Source: Bartonella harrusi
Lineage (GTDB): Bacteria > Pseudomonadota > Alphaproteobacteria > Rhizobiales > Rhizobiaceae
Direction: 5' to 3'
DNA: 64,000 nt
Assembly (NCBI RefSeq): GCF_024297065.1
Contig: NZ_CP101114.1
Span: forward strand, 1,302,001-1,366,000
This document shows, piece after piece, positions 25,304 through 33,901 of the stretch. The notes under the pieces were generated by a model. It was not told the origin of the DNA, searched no databases, and worked only from the letters and a program-made list of their open reading frames with translations. Numbering within the stretch: position 1 is the stretch's first letter; each line of letters opens with the position of its first letter. The position numbers and the translations under genes were made by a program.

Positions 25304-26043
25304 TGCACACCTCCATGGATTTGTTCTCTCAAGCAAGCCAATCCTCTGGATGTGATTTTTGTTGAAGGGAGTACCTTCTCTGTACCATCTGGTCTTTGAA
25401 TTGTGATAGCAGGGCAATCCATCAAACCTTTCTTGATTTTATCCTGATAGGGTAACAAAGGAGCACCCGGAGCCCGTCGATAGACCCAATCATGTTTACG
25501 CAAGTAATCGGTTAGATCTTTTGGTCGGACTTCTAACATTTTTGCAGATTCAATCAGACCAAACAAGCCATCAGAGCGTTTTAAACCATCAAGCGCTTTT
25601 GCTTTGGGCTCTAACTCGGCAATCACATGATCTTTCTGCTCGATTTGGTTTTGCAAGTGATTCAAAACACCTAATACAGCTTCAGGACTCGAGTAATCTA
25701 TCTGTGGTGTGGCTACTTGTTTTGCAAGTTTTTCACATTCAATAAAATACAAACGAGCTTCTCTACCTTTCTTATTGTTTTCAACCATAGAAAGTTCTTT
25801 TGCTACGCTTAGAGTCAAATGATAATCTTTACGATTATGTCCACCCCTACCTTTGCTCGCCAGATTTGGCGAGCAAACAAAGTCTTGATTTTCTACTAAA
25901 TTATATTTTTTGATACGGTCAGTAACCCAATTGGAAAAATCTTTACCTACTTCCAAAAACGCATGTAACTCACGTGCATTTACTGTTTGAACAATATCAC
26001 CATCAATAGTGGTTTGATGTATATCGATTAAGTATTGTGCCAT
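25300..26043 (-). CDS. AntA/AntB + KilA-C phage antirepressor (module 4)
   Basis: The protein has 247 residues. Its C-terminal KilA-C domain (about 135 to 245) is almost the same as in modules 2 and 3, but the AntA/AntB part (about 15 to 110) is clearly different, with KDFSNWVTDRIKKYNLVENQDF. This suggests recombination between a variable recognition domain and a shared C-terminal domain. AGGAG lies at 26055-26051 on the minus strand. Confidence 0.87.
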   Translation of the reverse strand: MAQYLIDIHQTTIDGDIVQTVNARELHAFLEVGKDFSNWVTDRIKKYNLVENQDFVCSPNLASKGRGGHNRKDYHLTLSVAKELSMVENNKKGREARLYFIECEKLAKQVATPQIDYSSPEAVLGVLNHLQNQIEQKDHVIAELEPKAKALDGLKRSDGLFGLIESAKMLEVRPKDLTDYLRKHDWVYRRAPGAPLLPYQDKIKKGLMDCPAITIQRPDGTEKVLPSTKITSRGLACLREQIHGGVQ

Positions 26044-26050
26044 GATTTGG

Positions 26051-26075
26051 CTCCTGTGTGCTTAAAGGTTTCTTA
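26051..26075 (-). promoter_or_regulatory. Downstream antisense target b2/a2 over the ant SD, module 4
   Basis: On the minus strand TAAGAAAC (26075-26068) and CACACAG (26060-26054) complement b' and a'. The second overlaps AGGAG (26055-26051). Confidence 0.75.
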
Positions 26076-26093
26076 ATAGACACCTAAAAAGGT

Positions 26094-26174
26094 GCCGGGT
26101 GCTAAGAAACACGGCACACAGCCCGTCGTTATGCTTTCCCCGTGAGGGTATTGTATAGCATAACCACACCCGAC
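26094..26174 (-). ncRNA. C4-like antisense RNA, copy 4
   Basis: The minus strand reads the same fold as copies 1 to 3. The closing stem is GTCGGGTG (26174-26167) with CACCCGGC (26101-26094). The second stem GTTATGC/GCATAAC and the ACGG/CCGT stem are kept. Its segments are a' CTGTGTG (26121-26115) and b' GTTTCTTA (26110-26103), unlike any other copy, and both targets carry the matching complement. The following hairpin is GGCACC/GGTGTC, again different in sequence but paired. Confidence 0.82.
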
Positions 26175-26252
26175 AATGCATTATATGCGTGTAACATATA
26201 ATGAGTCAAAGCTTTTAATTGGCGGAAAAAGATTGTTTCGGCAATCCACCCG

Positions 26253-26275
26253 CTGTGTGTTTTAGATGTTTCTTA
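26253..26275 (-). promoter_or_regulatory. Upstream antisense target b1/a1, module 4
   Basis: On the minus strand TAAGAAAC (26275-26268) and CACACAG (26259-26253) complement b' and a' of the RNA. Confidence 0.7.
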
Positions 26276-26289
26276 GGCACCTTTCTATG

Positions 26290-26317
26290 AATCTAACGGT
26301 TTTAAAGTTTTTGTCAA
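26290..26317 (-). promoter_or_regulatory. Promoter of antirepressor module 4
   Basis: On the minus strand TTGACA (26317-26312), a 16 bp spacer, TAGATT (26295-26290). It diverges from the tail sheath gene. Confidence 0.7.
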
Positions 26318-26396
26318 GTCGTTCTCAAGAACGTCTGTTTGTCTCTCATTTTTTCCCATTCATTTTCATTCACCAATCATGCAAAGGAGCATCATA

Positions 26397-27788
26397 ATGA
26401 CAACAGGTTTTTTACACGGTGTTGAAGTTGTCGAGGTGGACGATGGAACGCGTCCCCTTCGTGCGGTTCAATCGGCAGTTATCGGCATTGTCGGCACAGC
26501 ACCCGATGCCGATGAACAGGCTTTTCCCCTCAATACACCGGTGTTGGTTACCGGTTCACTTTCACAAGCAGCAAAACTGGATAAAACAGGAAAGCGTCAA
26601 GGCACCCTACCCAATGCTCTTGATCTTATTTTTAAGCAAGTGGGTGCTATTGTTGTTGTCGTGCGTGTGCAAGAAGGTGATAACGAAAATGCAACATTGA
26701 CCAATGTTTTAGGCGGTGTGAACACCAATGGTGCTTATGAAGGTGTGCATGCTTTGATTGGAGCACAATCCCTGCTTGGACAAACACCACGCATTCTGAT
26801 TGCTCCAGGCTTTACCCATAAACGCCCCGTTAGCCTTAGCAAGATTGATGTCACCAACAAAGGCAGCGGTTATACCCAAGCAACTGTTAAAATTGCCGGC
26901 GGTGCAAAAGCAGAAGCAATCCTTGCCAATGGACAAGTAACCTCGATTGTTCTCAAGGACAATGGCTTTGATTATCAAACCGCCCCCAATGTAGTGATTG
27001 AAGGTGATGGCACTGGCGCAACAGCAAAAGCCGAAATCAGTGCAACCTCTAATCCTGTAGCAGCAGAGTTGATTGGCATTGCCGAACGTCTGCGCGCTAT
27101 TGTGGTCATTGACGCACCAAACACAACCGATGAAGCAGCTCTTGATGCTGCAAAGGATTTTGATTCAAAACGCGCTGTTATTGTTGATCCTTTTGTAAAG
27201 GTGAATCGTGATGGAGAAATCATAGAACAGCCCGCAAGTGCGGCGGTTGCTGGTGTCATTGCCAAAACAGATTTCACACATGGTTTTTGGCATTCCCCTT
27301 CAAACAAAGTGATCAATGGCATTGTAGGAATTACCCGCCCGATTGATTTTTCCATTGGTGACAGATCAAGCCGTGCCAACCTTCTCAATGAACAAAACAT
27401 CACAACAATTATTCGTGAGAATGGTTATCGTCTTTGGGGCAATCGCACCCTTTCAAGCGATACAAAATTCGCTTTCTTATCCGTTGTGAGAACCGCGGAT
27501 ATGATCAATGACGCCATCTTGCGTGGGCACATGTGGGCGGTCGACCGCAATATCAAAAAAACCTACATGAGTGATGTGAGTGAAAGCGTCAATGCCTATT
27601 TGCGTGATTTGAAAGCACAAGGTGCCATTCTTGGTGGGCAGTGCACGCCTGATCCAGAGTTGAATACAGCAAGCGCCATTGAGAGCGGCAGAGTCTATTT
27701 CAATGTTGAATTTACACCAACAACACCAGCAGAACATATCACCTTCCGTTCACGCATCATCAATGATTACCTAGAGGAGATCTTTTAA
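26397..27788 (+). CDS. Contractile tail sheath protein (P2 FI-like)
   Basis: The protein has 463 residues. It has the sheath family N-terminus (FLHGVEVVEVDDGTRPLR) and the C-terminal half with GHMWAVDRNIKKTYM and VYFNVEFTPTTPAEHI. An inserted domain (about residues 150 to 230, with YTQATVKIAGGAKAEA) is glycine- and alanine-rich and looks like an extra surface domain. AAGGAG at 26382-26387 supports ATG 26397 over the ATG at 26379. Confidence 0.92.
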   Translation: MTTGFLHGVEVVEVDDGTRPLRAVQSAVIGIVGTAPDADEQAFPLNTPVLVTGSLSQAAKLDKTGKRQGTLPNALDLIFKQVGAIVVVVRVQEGDNENATLTNVLGGVNTNGAYEGVHALIGAQSLLGQTPRILIAPGFTHKRPVSLSKIDVTNKGSGYTQATVKIAGGAKAEAILANGQVTSIVLKDNGFDYQTAPNVVIEGDGTGATAKAEISATSNPVAAELIGIAERLRAIVVIDAPNTTDEAALDAAKDFDSKRAVIVDPFVKVNRDGEIIEQPASAAVAGVIAKTDFTHGFWHSPSNKVINGIVGITRPIDFSIGDRSSRANLLNEQNITTIIRENGYRLWGNRTLSSDTKFAFLSVVRTADMINDAILRGHMWAVDRNIKKTYMSDVSESVNAYLRDLKAQGAILGGQCTPDPELNTASAIESGRVYFNVEFTPTTPAEHITFRSRIINDYLEEIF

Positions 27789-28294
27789 TGACTGTACCCG
27801 TTTTACCGAGAGTTCTAAAATATTTTAACATTTTTGTTGATGGCATTCCCTATCAAGCAAAATGCGAAAGCGTGACGCTGCCAAATTTAAGTTTGGTTGT
27901 TGAAGAGTATCGCGGTGGTGGCATGGATAGCTCTCTTGAGATTGATCTTGGCCTTGAAACACTCATCCTCACTATGACCATTTCTGATTGTTCTCCAGAA
28001 CTGATGGCACTGTTAGGGCGCTCTGATGTGAACATTTCATTGCGAAGTTCAATGCAAGCACAAGGCACACCAGCAGAAGGTGTTGTCATCACTATGAGGG
28101 GGCTTTGCAAAGGCTTTGAAATGGCAGAATGGCAACCGGGAAGCAAAGCAACATCCACTGCTACATTTACATTGCAGTATTTCAAATATGTCCAAAAGGA
28201 TGTTGAAATTGTTGAGATAGATGTCCTCAACTTAATCAGAAAATTCAATGGTGTTAATCAATTAGCAGAACATAAAAACTTTTTAGGAATATAA
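27788..28294 (+). CDS. Tail tube protein (P2 FII-like)
   Basis: This 168-residue protein fits the major tail tube family: LKYFNIFVDGIPYQAKCESVTLPNL at the start, then RGGGMDSSLEIDLGLE and the FTLQYFKYVQ segment. It follows the sheath with a 1 bp overlap, as in P2 FI-FII. Confidence 0.92.
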   Translation: MTVPVLPRVLKYFNIFVDGIPYQAKCESVTLPNLSLVVEEYRGGGMDSSLEIDLGLETLILTMTISDCSPELMALLGRSDVNISLRSSMQAQGTPAEGVVITMRGLCKGFEMAEWQPGSKATSTATFTLQYFKYVQKDVEIVEIDVLNLIRKFNGVNQLAEHKNFLGI

Positions 28295-28296
28295 AA

Positions 28297-28581
28297 ATGA
28301 CCATACAAACAAGCATCACGCATCAATTGCTTATCCCTGTGACCTTTGAAGGAAAAGAGCATACCACAATTACCTTACAGCGCCCCAAAACAAAAGATGT
28401 GCAAGCAATCGACAAAAAGGAAGGTGTTGAACAAACAATTGCTATGGTTGCACGCCTTTCTGGATGGCCCCATGAAGCTGTTGGGGAACTCGATATGAGT
28501 GACTTATCGAGCATTGGAGAAATTTTAGAGTCTTTTATCAAGCGGCGGGATACCTCGACTGGGAAACCGCCGCTCAACTGA
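28297..28581 (+). CDS. Tail assembly chaperone E (P2 gpE-like)
   Basis: The 94-residue zero-frame product lies between tube and tape measure, where P2 has E and the frameshift product E+E'. Residues 10 to 60 show VTFEGKEHTTITLQRPKT, typical of this family. The last 16 residues lie past the probable shift site. Confidence 0.82.
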   Translation: MTIQTSITHQLLIPVTFEGKEHTTITLQRPKTKDVQAIDKKEGVEQTIAMVARLSGWPHEAVGELDMSDLSSIGEILESFIKRRDTSTGKPPLN

Positions 28582-28694
28582 TAGCGGACATTGCCATTGT
28601 TTTTCATTGGTCCCTTGCAGACATGATGGAAATGGATCCGCAAGAATTAATCTTCTGGCGAAAACAAGCAGCAGAAAGGTATAAATCAAAATGA
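28533..28694 (+). CDS. E' extension reached by -1 frameshift (P2 GpE family)
   Basis: In the -1 frame the sequence encodes YLDWETAAQLIADIAIVFHW and a further stretch with MEMDPQELIFWRKQA, which is the P2 GpE family pattern. There is no good start codon of its own, so it should be made as an E+E' fusion. A run CTTTTAT at 28532-28538 lets the tRNA on TTT (28534-28536) slip back onto TTT (28533-28535). The extension ends at TGA 28692-28694, which overlaps the tape measure ATG. Confidence 0.75.
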   Translation, partial: FYQAAGYLDWETAAQLIADIAIVFHWSLADMMEMDPQELIFWRKQAAERYKSK

Positions 28695-30826
28695 GTGAAA
28701 AAGTTGCTGATGCAAAGGTAAAATTGTCTCTTGAAGACAAACTTACCGCGCCTCTTAAACATCTTCAAAAAAGATTTGATACATTGTCAAAAACACTCTC
28801 CCATAGATTGAGTATCCCTCGCTTTTCTGCTGCAGTCAAAAATATGACATCACGTTTGCAAGGCGTTCAAAGTGCCCTTGGCACAGCGGCAAGCCGTGCT
28901 TCACTCTTTACCGGTGCTTTAGGGCTTGCCGGTGGAGGTCTTATCGCAAGTGTCACCGCCGTCACCATGAAAACCATGCATCTTGGGGATAGTCTTCATC
29001 ACGCATCACGGCATTTAGGCATGAGTGTCACAGCGCTTCAGTTATGGGGGGATGCGGCAGACAATTCAGGATATTCTGCTGAACTTTTTCAACAATCCTT
29101 AGCAACTTTAAATAGGCGTTCGGCACAAGCATATGCCGGACAAAAAAGAGGCATTATGGGGTTTGAGGCACTTGGCATTTCTGTCAAAGATGCTTCTGGA
29201 AAACTCAAATCAAACTCTACCTTGTTAGAAGAAATCACCGACAAGATGAGTAAAATGAAAAATCAAGCGCAAAGACAGCATATTGCTGCTCTGCTGTTTG
29301 GTGGTGATGGCAAGGAAATGGCAGCCATGCTTGCGCAAGGGATGGCACCCATCAAAGAGCTGTTTGCAAAAGCACGGAAAGGAAAATGGTTGATTGGTGC
29401 CGATGTCGCACGCTATGCCGCAGATCTCAGTGATAAGCTTGGTGCTTTTAAGAAAAAAATAGGCGGTATCGCGCGCTTTATTGGCACACGCTTTATGCCT
29501 ATTCTCAACGATATGATTGACAGTTTTTCAAAACTGATTGATGAAAACCGTGATCTCATACAAACAACCGTTGCTGGATGGGCTAAAACCTTAAAAAAAG
29601 TCTTTCATGATTTGCTTGATCCTACCTCTGATTTGAGAAAAGGCATCAGTGATCTTACCGAGAGGATTAAAGGCTGGTTTTTCTGGATGAAACCGCTTGT
29701 TGGTGAAATAACCCTGTTAAAAGTAGGACTTATAGCACTTGGTTGCTTTATTTTTGGTCCACTCATTGCCGCATTAGCTGCCGTGGGCGCATCTTTTGTC
29801 ACGCTTGACTATACAATCATGACAACTCCTATTGGTTGGCTCATTGGTGGTATTGCGGCACTTGTTGCACTCTATAAATATTGGGATAAAATCAATGGTT
29901 GGGTTGCTGCTTCTTTAGCCGCAGTTGGAGCAGTTCTTACCGGAGCATTCATTGCGGCAATGGCACCAGCTGCCTCCACAGTTGCTGGTCTTGCTGTAAC
30001 TCTTGTCACTTCACTTATTCCAGCAATAACTGCCGTTGGTTCTGCTTTTATATCGCTTGGGGTCGCAATCATGACCACTCCCGTAGGCTGGATAATCGGG
30101 GACATTGCGGCGCTTGTCACAGCTGGATATCTGCTCTATAAAAACTGGAATACAGTCGTAAATTTCATAAGCAAGTTATGGGATTCTTTTGCCAGTTTGT
30201 TCAGTAACACTTTCAGTAAACTCTTTACGCTCTTTAAAGAGTTTTCACCCCTCTTCTGGATAGCAAAAAAGGTCAACGCATTGATTGATTGGTTGTTCGG
30301 CGTCAATTTAATGGACGCAGGGGCTCATCTGATTGGCAGCTTGTGGGACGGCATCAAAAGCCAATGGACCGCTCTATGCAATTGGTTTAGCGGCATGATA
30401 AGCAAATTAACCAGTTGGATGCCTGATTGGATGAAAGAAAAACTTGGTTTCAATGTTTCAATCAACAAAACTTCAACAGAAACGATTAAAACCTTTACCG
30501 ATGAAACCAATGCACGTGCAAAAAGAATAATGGATACCGCTGTTGTCACCAAGTCCCCCTTTGGACAAAGCAACAGTGGTTTTAATAAAGGGGCAATTGC
30601 AACAAAGCATATAGAAACTCCCAATGCAAAAGCAGATGCCTTCAAAGCTCCCAAACCAATTGCGGGTCATAAAGCTGTTGAAGTAGACGCCCGTGTAACC
30701 ATTACAAATCTCAATATTTCAGTGCCAAATGGTCTCAAAGATGAAATCAGAGACGCTGTCAATCAAGCCCTTGAACGCTATGCCAAACAGCAACGTTTGG
30801 CGATAGCCTCTAGCCTTTCGGATTAA
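28691..30826 (+). CDS. Tail tape measure protein (P2 gpT-like)
   Basis: The 711-residue protein sets tail length. It has helical ends and hydrophobic alanine-rich segments in about residues 340 to 480 (two repeats with TTPIGWLIGGIAALV and TTPVGWIIGDIAALV). Near residue 95 the SLHHASRHLGMSVTALQLWGDAA block is typical of phage tape measures. It starts within the E' stop (ATGA). Confidence 0.9.
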   Translation: MSEKVADAKVKLSLEDKLTAPLKHLQKRFDTLSKTLSHRLSIPRFSAAVKNMTSRLQGVQSALGTAASRASLFTGALGLAGGGLIASVTAVTMKTMHLGDSLHHASRHLGMSVTALQLWGDAADNSGYSAELFQQSLATLNRRSAQAYAGQKRGIMGFEALGISVKDASGKLKSNSTLLEEITDKMSKMKNQAQRQHIAALLFGGDGKEMAAMLAQGMAPIKELFAKARKGKWLIGADVARYAADLSDKLGAFKKKIGGIARFIGTRFMPILNDMIDSFSKLIDENRDLIQTTVAGWAKTLKKVFHDLLDPTSDLRKGISDLTERIKGWFFWMKPLVGEITLLKVGLIALGCFIFGPLIAALAAVGASFVTLDYTIMTTPIGWLIGGIAALVALYKYWDKINGWVAASLAAVGAVLTGAFIAAMAPAASTVAGLAVTLVTSLIPAITAVGSAFISLGVAIMTTPVGWIIGDIAALVTAGYLLYKNWNTVVNFISKLWDSFASLFSNTFSKLFTLFKEFSPLFWIAKKVNALIDWLFGVNLMDAGAHLIGSLWDGIKSQWTALCNWFSGMISKLTSWMPDWMKEKLGFNVSINKTSTETIKTFTDETNARAKRIMDTAVVTKSPFGQSNSGFNKGAIATKHIETPNAKADAFKAPKPIAGHKAVEVDARVTITNLNISVPNGLKDEIRDAVNQALERYAKQQRLAIASSLSD

Positions 30827-30831
30827 AGACC

Positions 30832-31212
30832 ATGATGCTTGCTTTGGGTGGTTTTATTTTTTCAATTGAAACAGCAGCCTATCAAACTCTTGATCTGTCT
30901 TATGGCGTGCCATGGGTCGAGCAAGGACGATTGGGACGAAAAGCGGCTCTTCAATTGCCTGCTGTTGCAAATGCGGAATTTTTCTTAACGGGTGTGATTT
31001 ATCCAGACTTCAAAGGTGGGCATGGACAACTCGAATATTTGCGGCAAATCGCCCATCAGGGACCTCACATTCTTGTAACAGGGCAAGGCAAAATTTTAGG
31101 CAAATTTGTTATCCTTTCCGTGGAGGAAAAGCAAAGCGTTTTTCATCATAACGGTGCCCCCAAAAAACAAGAATTTACAGTAAAACTGAGAGAGTATGGT
31201 GAAGACCTATGA
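30832..31212 (+). CDS. Tail protein U (P2 gpU-like)
   Basis: The 126-residue protein fits the P2 gpU family in FSIETAAYQTLDLSYGVPW and GGHGQLEYLRQIAHQGPHILV. It acts in tail completion. It overlaps the X gene by 4 bp. Confidence 0.9.
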   Translation: MMLALGGFIFSIETAAYQTLDLSYGVPWVEQGRLGRKAALQLPAVANAEFFLTGVIYPDFKGGHGQLEYLRQIAHQGPHILVTGQGKILGKFVILSVEEKQSVFHHNGAPKKQEFTVKLREYGEDL

Positions 31213-31433
31213 GTGATCTTTATAGAACAAAACAAGGCGATATGGTTGATGCCATTTGTTGGAAATATTATGCCAAAGGTCAACAAGCGCTTGCTGTCGA
31301 ACGGGTCTATGCAGCAAATTTTGGGCTTGCAGACCATGGACCCATTTTGACAGCAGGCATCACAATCATTTTGCCCTCCCTCCCCTATCCCAAGGCCACA
31401 CCGGTGATGAGAATTTGGGGCAGCAAATCATGA
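31209..31433 (+). CDS. Tail protein X (P2 gpX-like, LysM-type)
   Basis: The 74-residue protein has the LysM-like pattern TKQGDMVDAICWKYY and AANFGLADHGPILTAG of P2 gpX. It overlaps U by 4 bp and D by 4 bp. Confidence 0.9.
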   Translation: MSDLYRTKQGDMVDAICWKYYAKGQQALAVERVYAANFGLADHGPILTAGITIILPSLPYPKATPVMRIWGSKS

Positions 31434-32740
31434 AACCTTTTTGCATGGTTATGGCAAATGGACAAGACATCACCAAAACTCTCATGAATTATGTTTTATC
31501 AATTGAAATAACCGATGAGGCAGAAGACAAAAGCGACCGTATCACCATAGAGCTTGATGACCGTGCACGCAATAGTGATAATGGCTTTCTTGATATACCC
31601 CTCATTGGAACAGTTCTTTCCGTAACACTTGGCTATGAAAGCGGCAAAATACGCGATATGGGAGCATATCTGATAGATGAAATCTCTGTAAGCAGTCCAC
31701 CGCAAAGCTTAACTGTTACAGGGCGCGCCGCAGCAATGAACACGTCTTATAGAACACCCAAAAGCCAATCTTATCACCAGCAAACACTTGGCCATATTGT
31801 TCAAGAAATCGCACAGCGTAATGGTTACACCGCAAAAGTTGACCCTTCTCTTGCAAAAATTGTTGTGCGTCATATTGATCAAACCGCTGAAAGTGATATG
31901 GCTTTTGCCGCCCGCCTTGCAGAGGAATATGATGCGGTAGCAAAGCCTGTTGATGGTAAGCTAGTCCTTGCCAAACGGGGAGAAGGCAAAGCCATCACCG
32001 GCGAGACACTTCCCGTAGTGGTTCTTCATGAGGAACAGTGCACCTCTTGGGATTTTAAATACAGTGCACGGGATGAAGCAGGTGCAGCCAATGGTTTAGA
32101 AACGGATGATGGTGAGGACCAAAAAGCCGCAGCGGATGCACGTGCACCAGAAGAGATAGAGGAGGATGAAAACGCCATCCATATGGATGAAAATGATCTA
32201 CCAGAACCATCTGAACCAGAAAGAGGAGAAAAAACAGAAAAAGAAGCGGAGAAGCAAGAACAAGAGAAAAAAGGCGGCGTTATCGCAACCTATTATGATC
32301 TACGCAGTGGTGAAAAGAAAGAAGTCAAATCCGGTCATTCGCCGTTTCATGAACTCAAATATACCTACCATAATCAATCAGAGGCTGTTGCAGCTATTGC
32401 CGCTTATCGTAACAAATCGTCACGGGGGAAATCTTCTTTCTCCTGTGATATTGGTGGTGATCCCTTTGTGCAAGCAGAGGCAAAACTTGTTCAAGATCCC
32501 CCTTTCCGTCCTTATATACCAGCAGAATGGCGCATCAAAAGCGTCAAGCACAAGCTTGATAAAACGGGTGGTTACACCACAAAAATAGAGTGCGAACTTT
32601 TTGATGAAGGACAAGAAGACGCCGCTGGAAATGTTGCAAACACAACGCCAGATAAGGATGATACTCTTGATCCAAACGCTCCACAAAATGCATGCGATGA
32701 AGGCGAAGGCGTCATCCATATGGATGAGGAGGATATATAA
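31430..32740 (+). CDS. Tail protein D (P2 gpD-like late-gene D)
   Basis: This 436-residue protein is the phage gpD/gp44-like tail hub protein (N-terminal GQDITKTLMNYVLSIEITDE). ATG 31430 overlaps the X stop; the longer frame from 31256 is a shadow. Residues 225 to 290 form an acidic, lysine- and glutamate-rich insert. The words AIHMDENDL and VIHMDEEDI occur near residue 245 and at the very C-terminus. Confidence 0.88.
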   Translation: MKPFCMVMANGQDITKTLMNYVLSIEITDEAEDKSDRITIELDDRARNSDNGFLDIPLIGTVLSVTLGYESGKIRDMGAYLIDEISVSSPPQSLTVTGRAAAMNTSYRTPKSQSYHQQTLGHIVQEIAQRNGYTAKVDPSLAKIVVRHIDQTAESDMAFAARLAEEYDAVAKPVDGKLVLAKRGEGKAITGETLPVVVLHEEQCTSWDFKYSARDEAGAANGLETDDGEDQKAAADARAPEEIEEDENAIHMDENDLPEPSEPERGEKTEKEAEKQEQEKKGGVIATYYDLRSGEKKEVKSGHSPFHELKYTYHNQSEAVAAIAAYRNKSSRGKSSFSCDIGGDPFVQAEAKLVQDPPFRPYIPAEWRIKSVKHKLDKTGGYTTKIECELFDEGQEDAAGNVANTTPDKDDTLDPNAPQNACDEGEGVIHMDEEDI

Positions 32741-32778
32741 GTCAAATTAGCAAAAATATTAAAAAAGTGAAGAAAAGA

Positions 32779-33099
32779 TCAAGATGCTTCTTCTAACACT
32801 GTTTGTTTCTCAGAATCATTTTGAACAGGAGTTAAACTGATTTGCAAATTTAAAGCACTCAAAACACTGAGAAAAGTAGAAAGCCGTGGGTCACCTTTGT
32901 CACTTAGAGAACGATAGAGAGATTCACGATTTAAACCTGTCTCTTGGGAAACAGCTGTCATTCCCTGTTTACGTGCAATGATGCCTAATACATGTGCAAT
33001 ATAACCACTATTTTTAGTTTCTAAAGCATCATCTAGTAAAATCTTAAAGTCTTCAGGCGTATTAAAATATTCACTTACATCAAATTTAGTGATTTCCAT
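32779..33099 (-). CDS. Antidote protein of an addiction module (HigA-like)
   Basis: The 106-residue protein shows the putative addiction-module antidote pattern: N-terminal FDVSEYFNTPEDFKILLDDAL, then a helix-turn-helix (MTAVSQETGLNRESLYRSL). It overlaps the toxin gene upstream by 14 bp. It should bind the toxin and the shared promoter. Confidence 0.88.
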   Translation of the reverse strand: MEITKFDVSEYFNTPEDFKILLDDALETKNSGYIAHVLGIIARKQGMTAVSQETGLNRESLYRSLSDKGDPRLSTFLSVLSALNLQISLTPVQNDSEKQTVLEEAS

Positions 33100-33388
33100 G
33101 TTTTATTTCCTTTACTAATTGAAGGGCTTTTTCGATATCCTTTTGTTGGGTAGATTTATCACCAGCATTCAATAATAAGATAATCTCTTGCCCTTGTTTT
33201 ACAAAATAAATCCTATAGCCTGGTCCATGATTTATTTTTAATTCACCAATACCACGGAAATATTTCACATCACCTAAAAGACCATATTCAAGACGCAAAA
33301 TGCGCGCAGCAACCTTCTTTTGCGCTTGTTTATCTTTTAACGAGTCTAACCACTCTGTAAAATAAAATGTTTTTTTAACAATAAACAT
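33086..33388 (-). CDS. RelE/Gp49-type toxin of an addiction module
   Basis: The 100-residue protein fits the phage-derived Gp49-like/HigB killer family: FTEWLDSLKDKQAQKKVAARI and ELKINHGPGYRIYFV. The pattern GxxYRIYF is conserved in these ribonuclease toxins. It is the third toxin-antitoxin pair of the prophage region. Confidence 0.87.
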   Translation of the reverse strand: MFIVKKTFYFTEWLDSLKDKQAQKKVAARILRLEYGLLGDVKYFRGIGELKINHGPGYRIYFVKQGQEIILLLNAGDKSTQQKDIEKALQLVKEIKHGNH

Positions 33389-33509
33389 CTGTAGCTTATA
33401 TACTACATAATAAATAATGTCAAATATATTCTTTTGTTCCAGTGAAAAAGCTACATAAGTTTTAATAAGCCGTCTTTTCGAAGAGAAAAGAGATGCACTT
33501 TTTAATCCA

Positions 33510-33537
33510 GCTCTGCCTTGTGCGGAGCTTTTTTTAT
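33510..33537 (+). terminator. Strong intrinsic terminator before the endolysin
   Basis: AGCTCTGC pairs with GCGGAGCT around CTTGT and is followed by seven Ts. It would stop transcripts from the tail operon. Its T-run ends just before the endolysin Shine-Dalgarno, so the endolysin may need antitermination or readthrough. Confidence 0.7.
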
Positions 33538-33547
33538 GGAGAAACCT

Positions 33548-33901
33548 ATGAGAAAAATATCATCAGAAGGACTTGCACTTATTAAACAATGGGAAGGCTT
33601 GCGTCTCAACGCCTATAAAGATGCTATTGGTATATGGACCATTGGTTATGGACATACAAACGCTGCTGGAAAACCCTTTGTTCATAAGGGCATGACAATC
33701 ACTGAAGAACAAGCCGAAGAGTTTCTTTGCCATGATTTGCAACAATTTGAGAATGCTGTTGAACGCGCCGTTCAAGTTTCCTTAACCGATGAACAATTCG
33801 CAGCACTCGTATCCTTTTGTTATAATGTAGGAACAGCAGCCTTTTGCAATTCGACACTGTTAAAAAAACTCAATTGTAGCTTGCCACTAGGTTTTGCATA
33901 A
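33548..33901 (+). CDS. Truncated GH24 phage lysozyme (endolysin)
   Basis: The intact part shows all elements of the GH24 active site: the catalytic E in IKQWEGLRL, the D in AYKDAIGIWTIG and the T in GYGHT. After FCNSTLLKKLN the family sequence stops and an unrelated tail (CSLPLGFA) leads to a stop. At 117 residues it lacks the last 40 or so residues of the family. The break lies on a short direct repeat. Activity is doubtful. GGAG at 33538-33541 supports ATG 33548. Confidence 0.8.
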   Translation: MRKISSEGLALIKQWEGLRLNAYKDAIGIWTIGYGHTNAAGKPFVHKGMTITEEQAEEFLCHDLQQFENAVERAVQVSLTDEQFAALVSFCYNVGTAAFCNSTLLKKLNCSLPLGFA

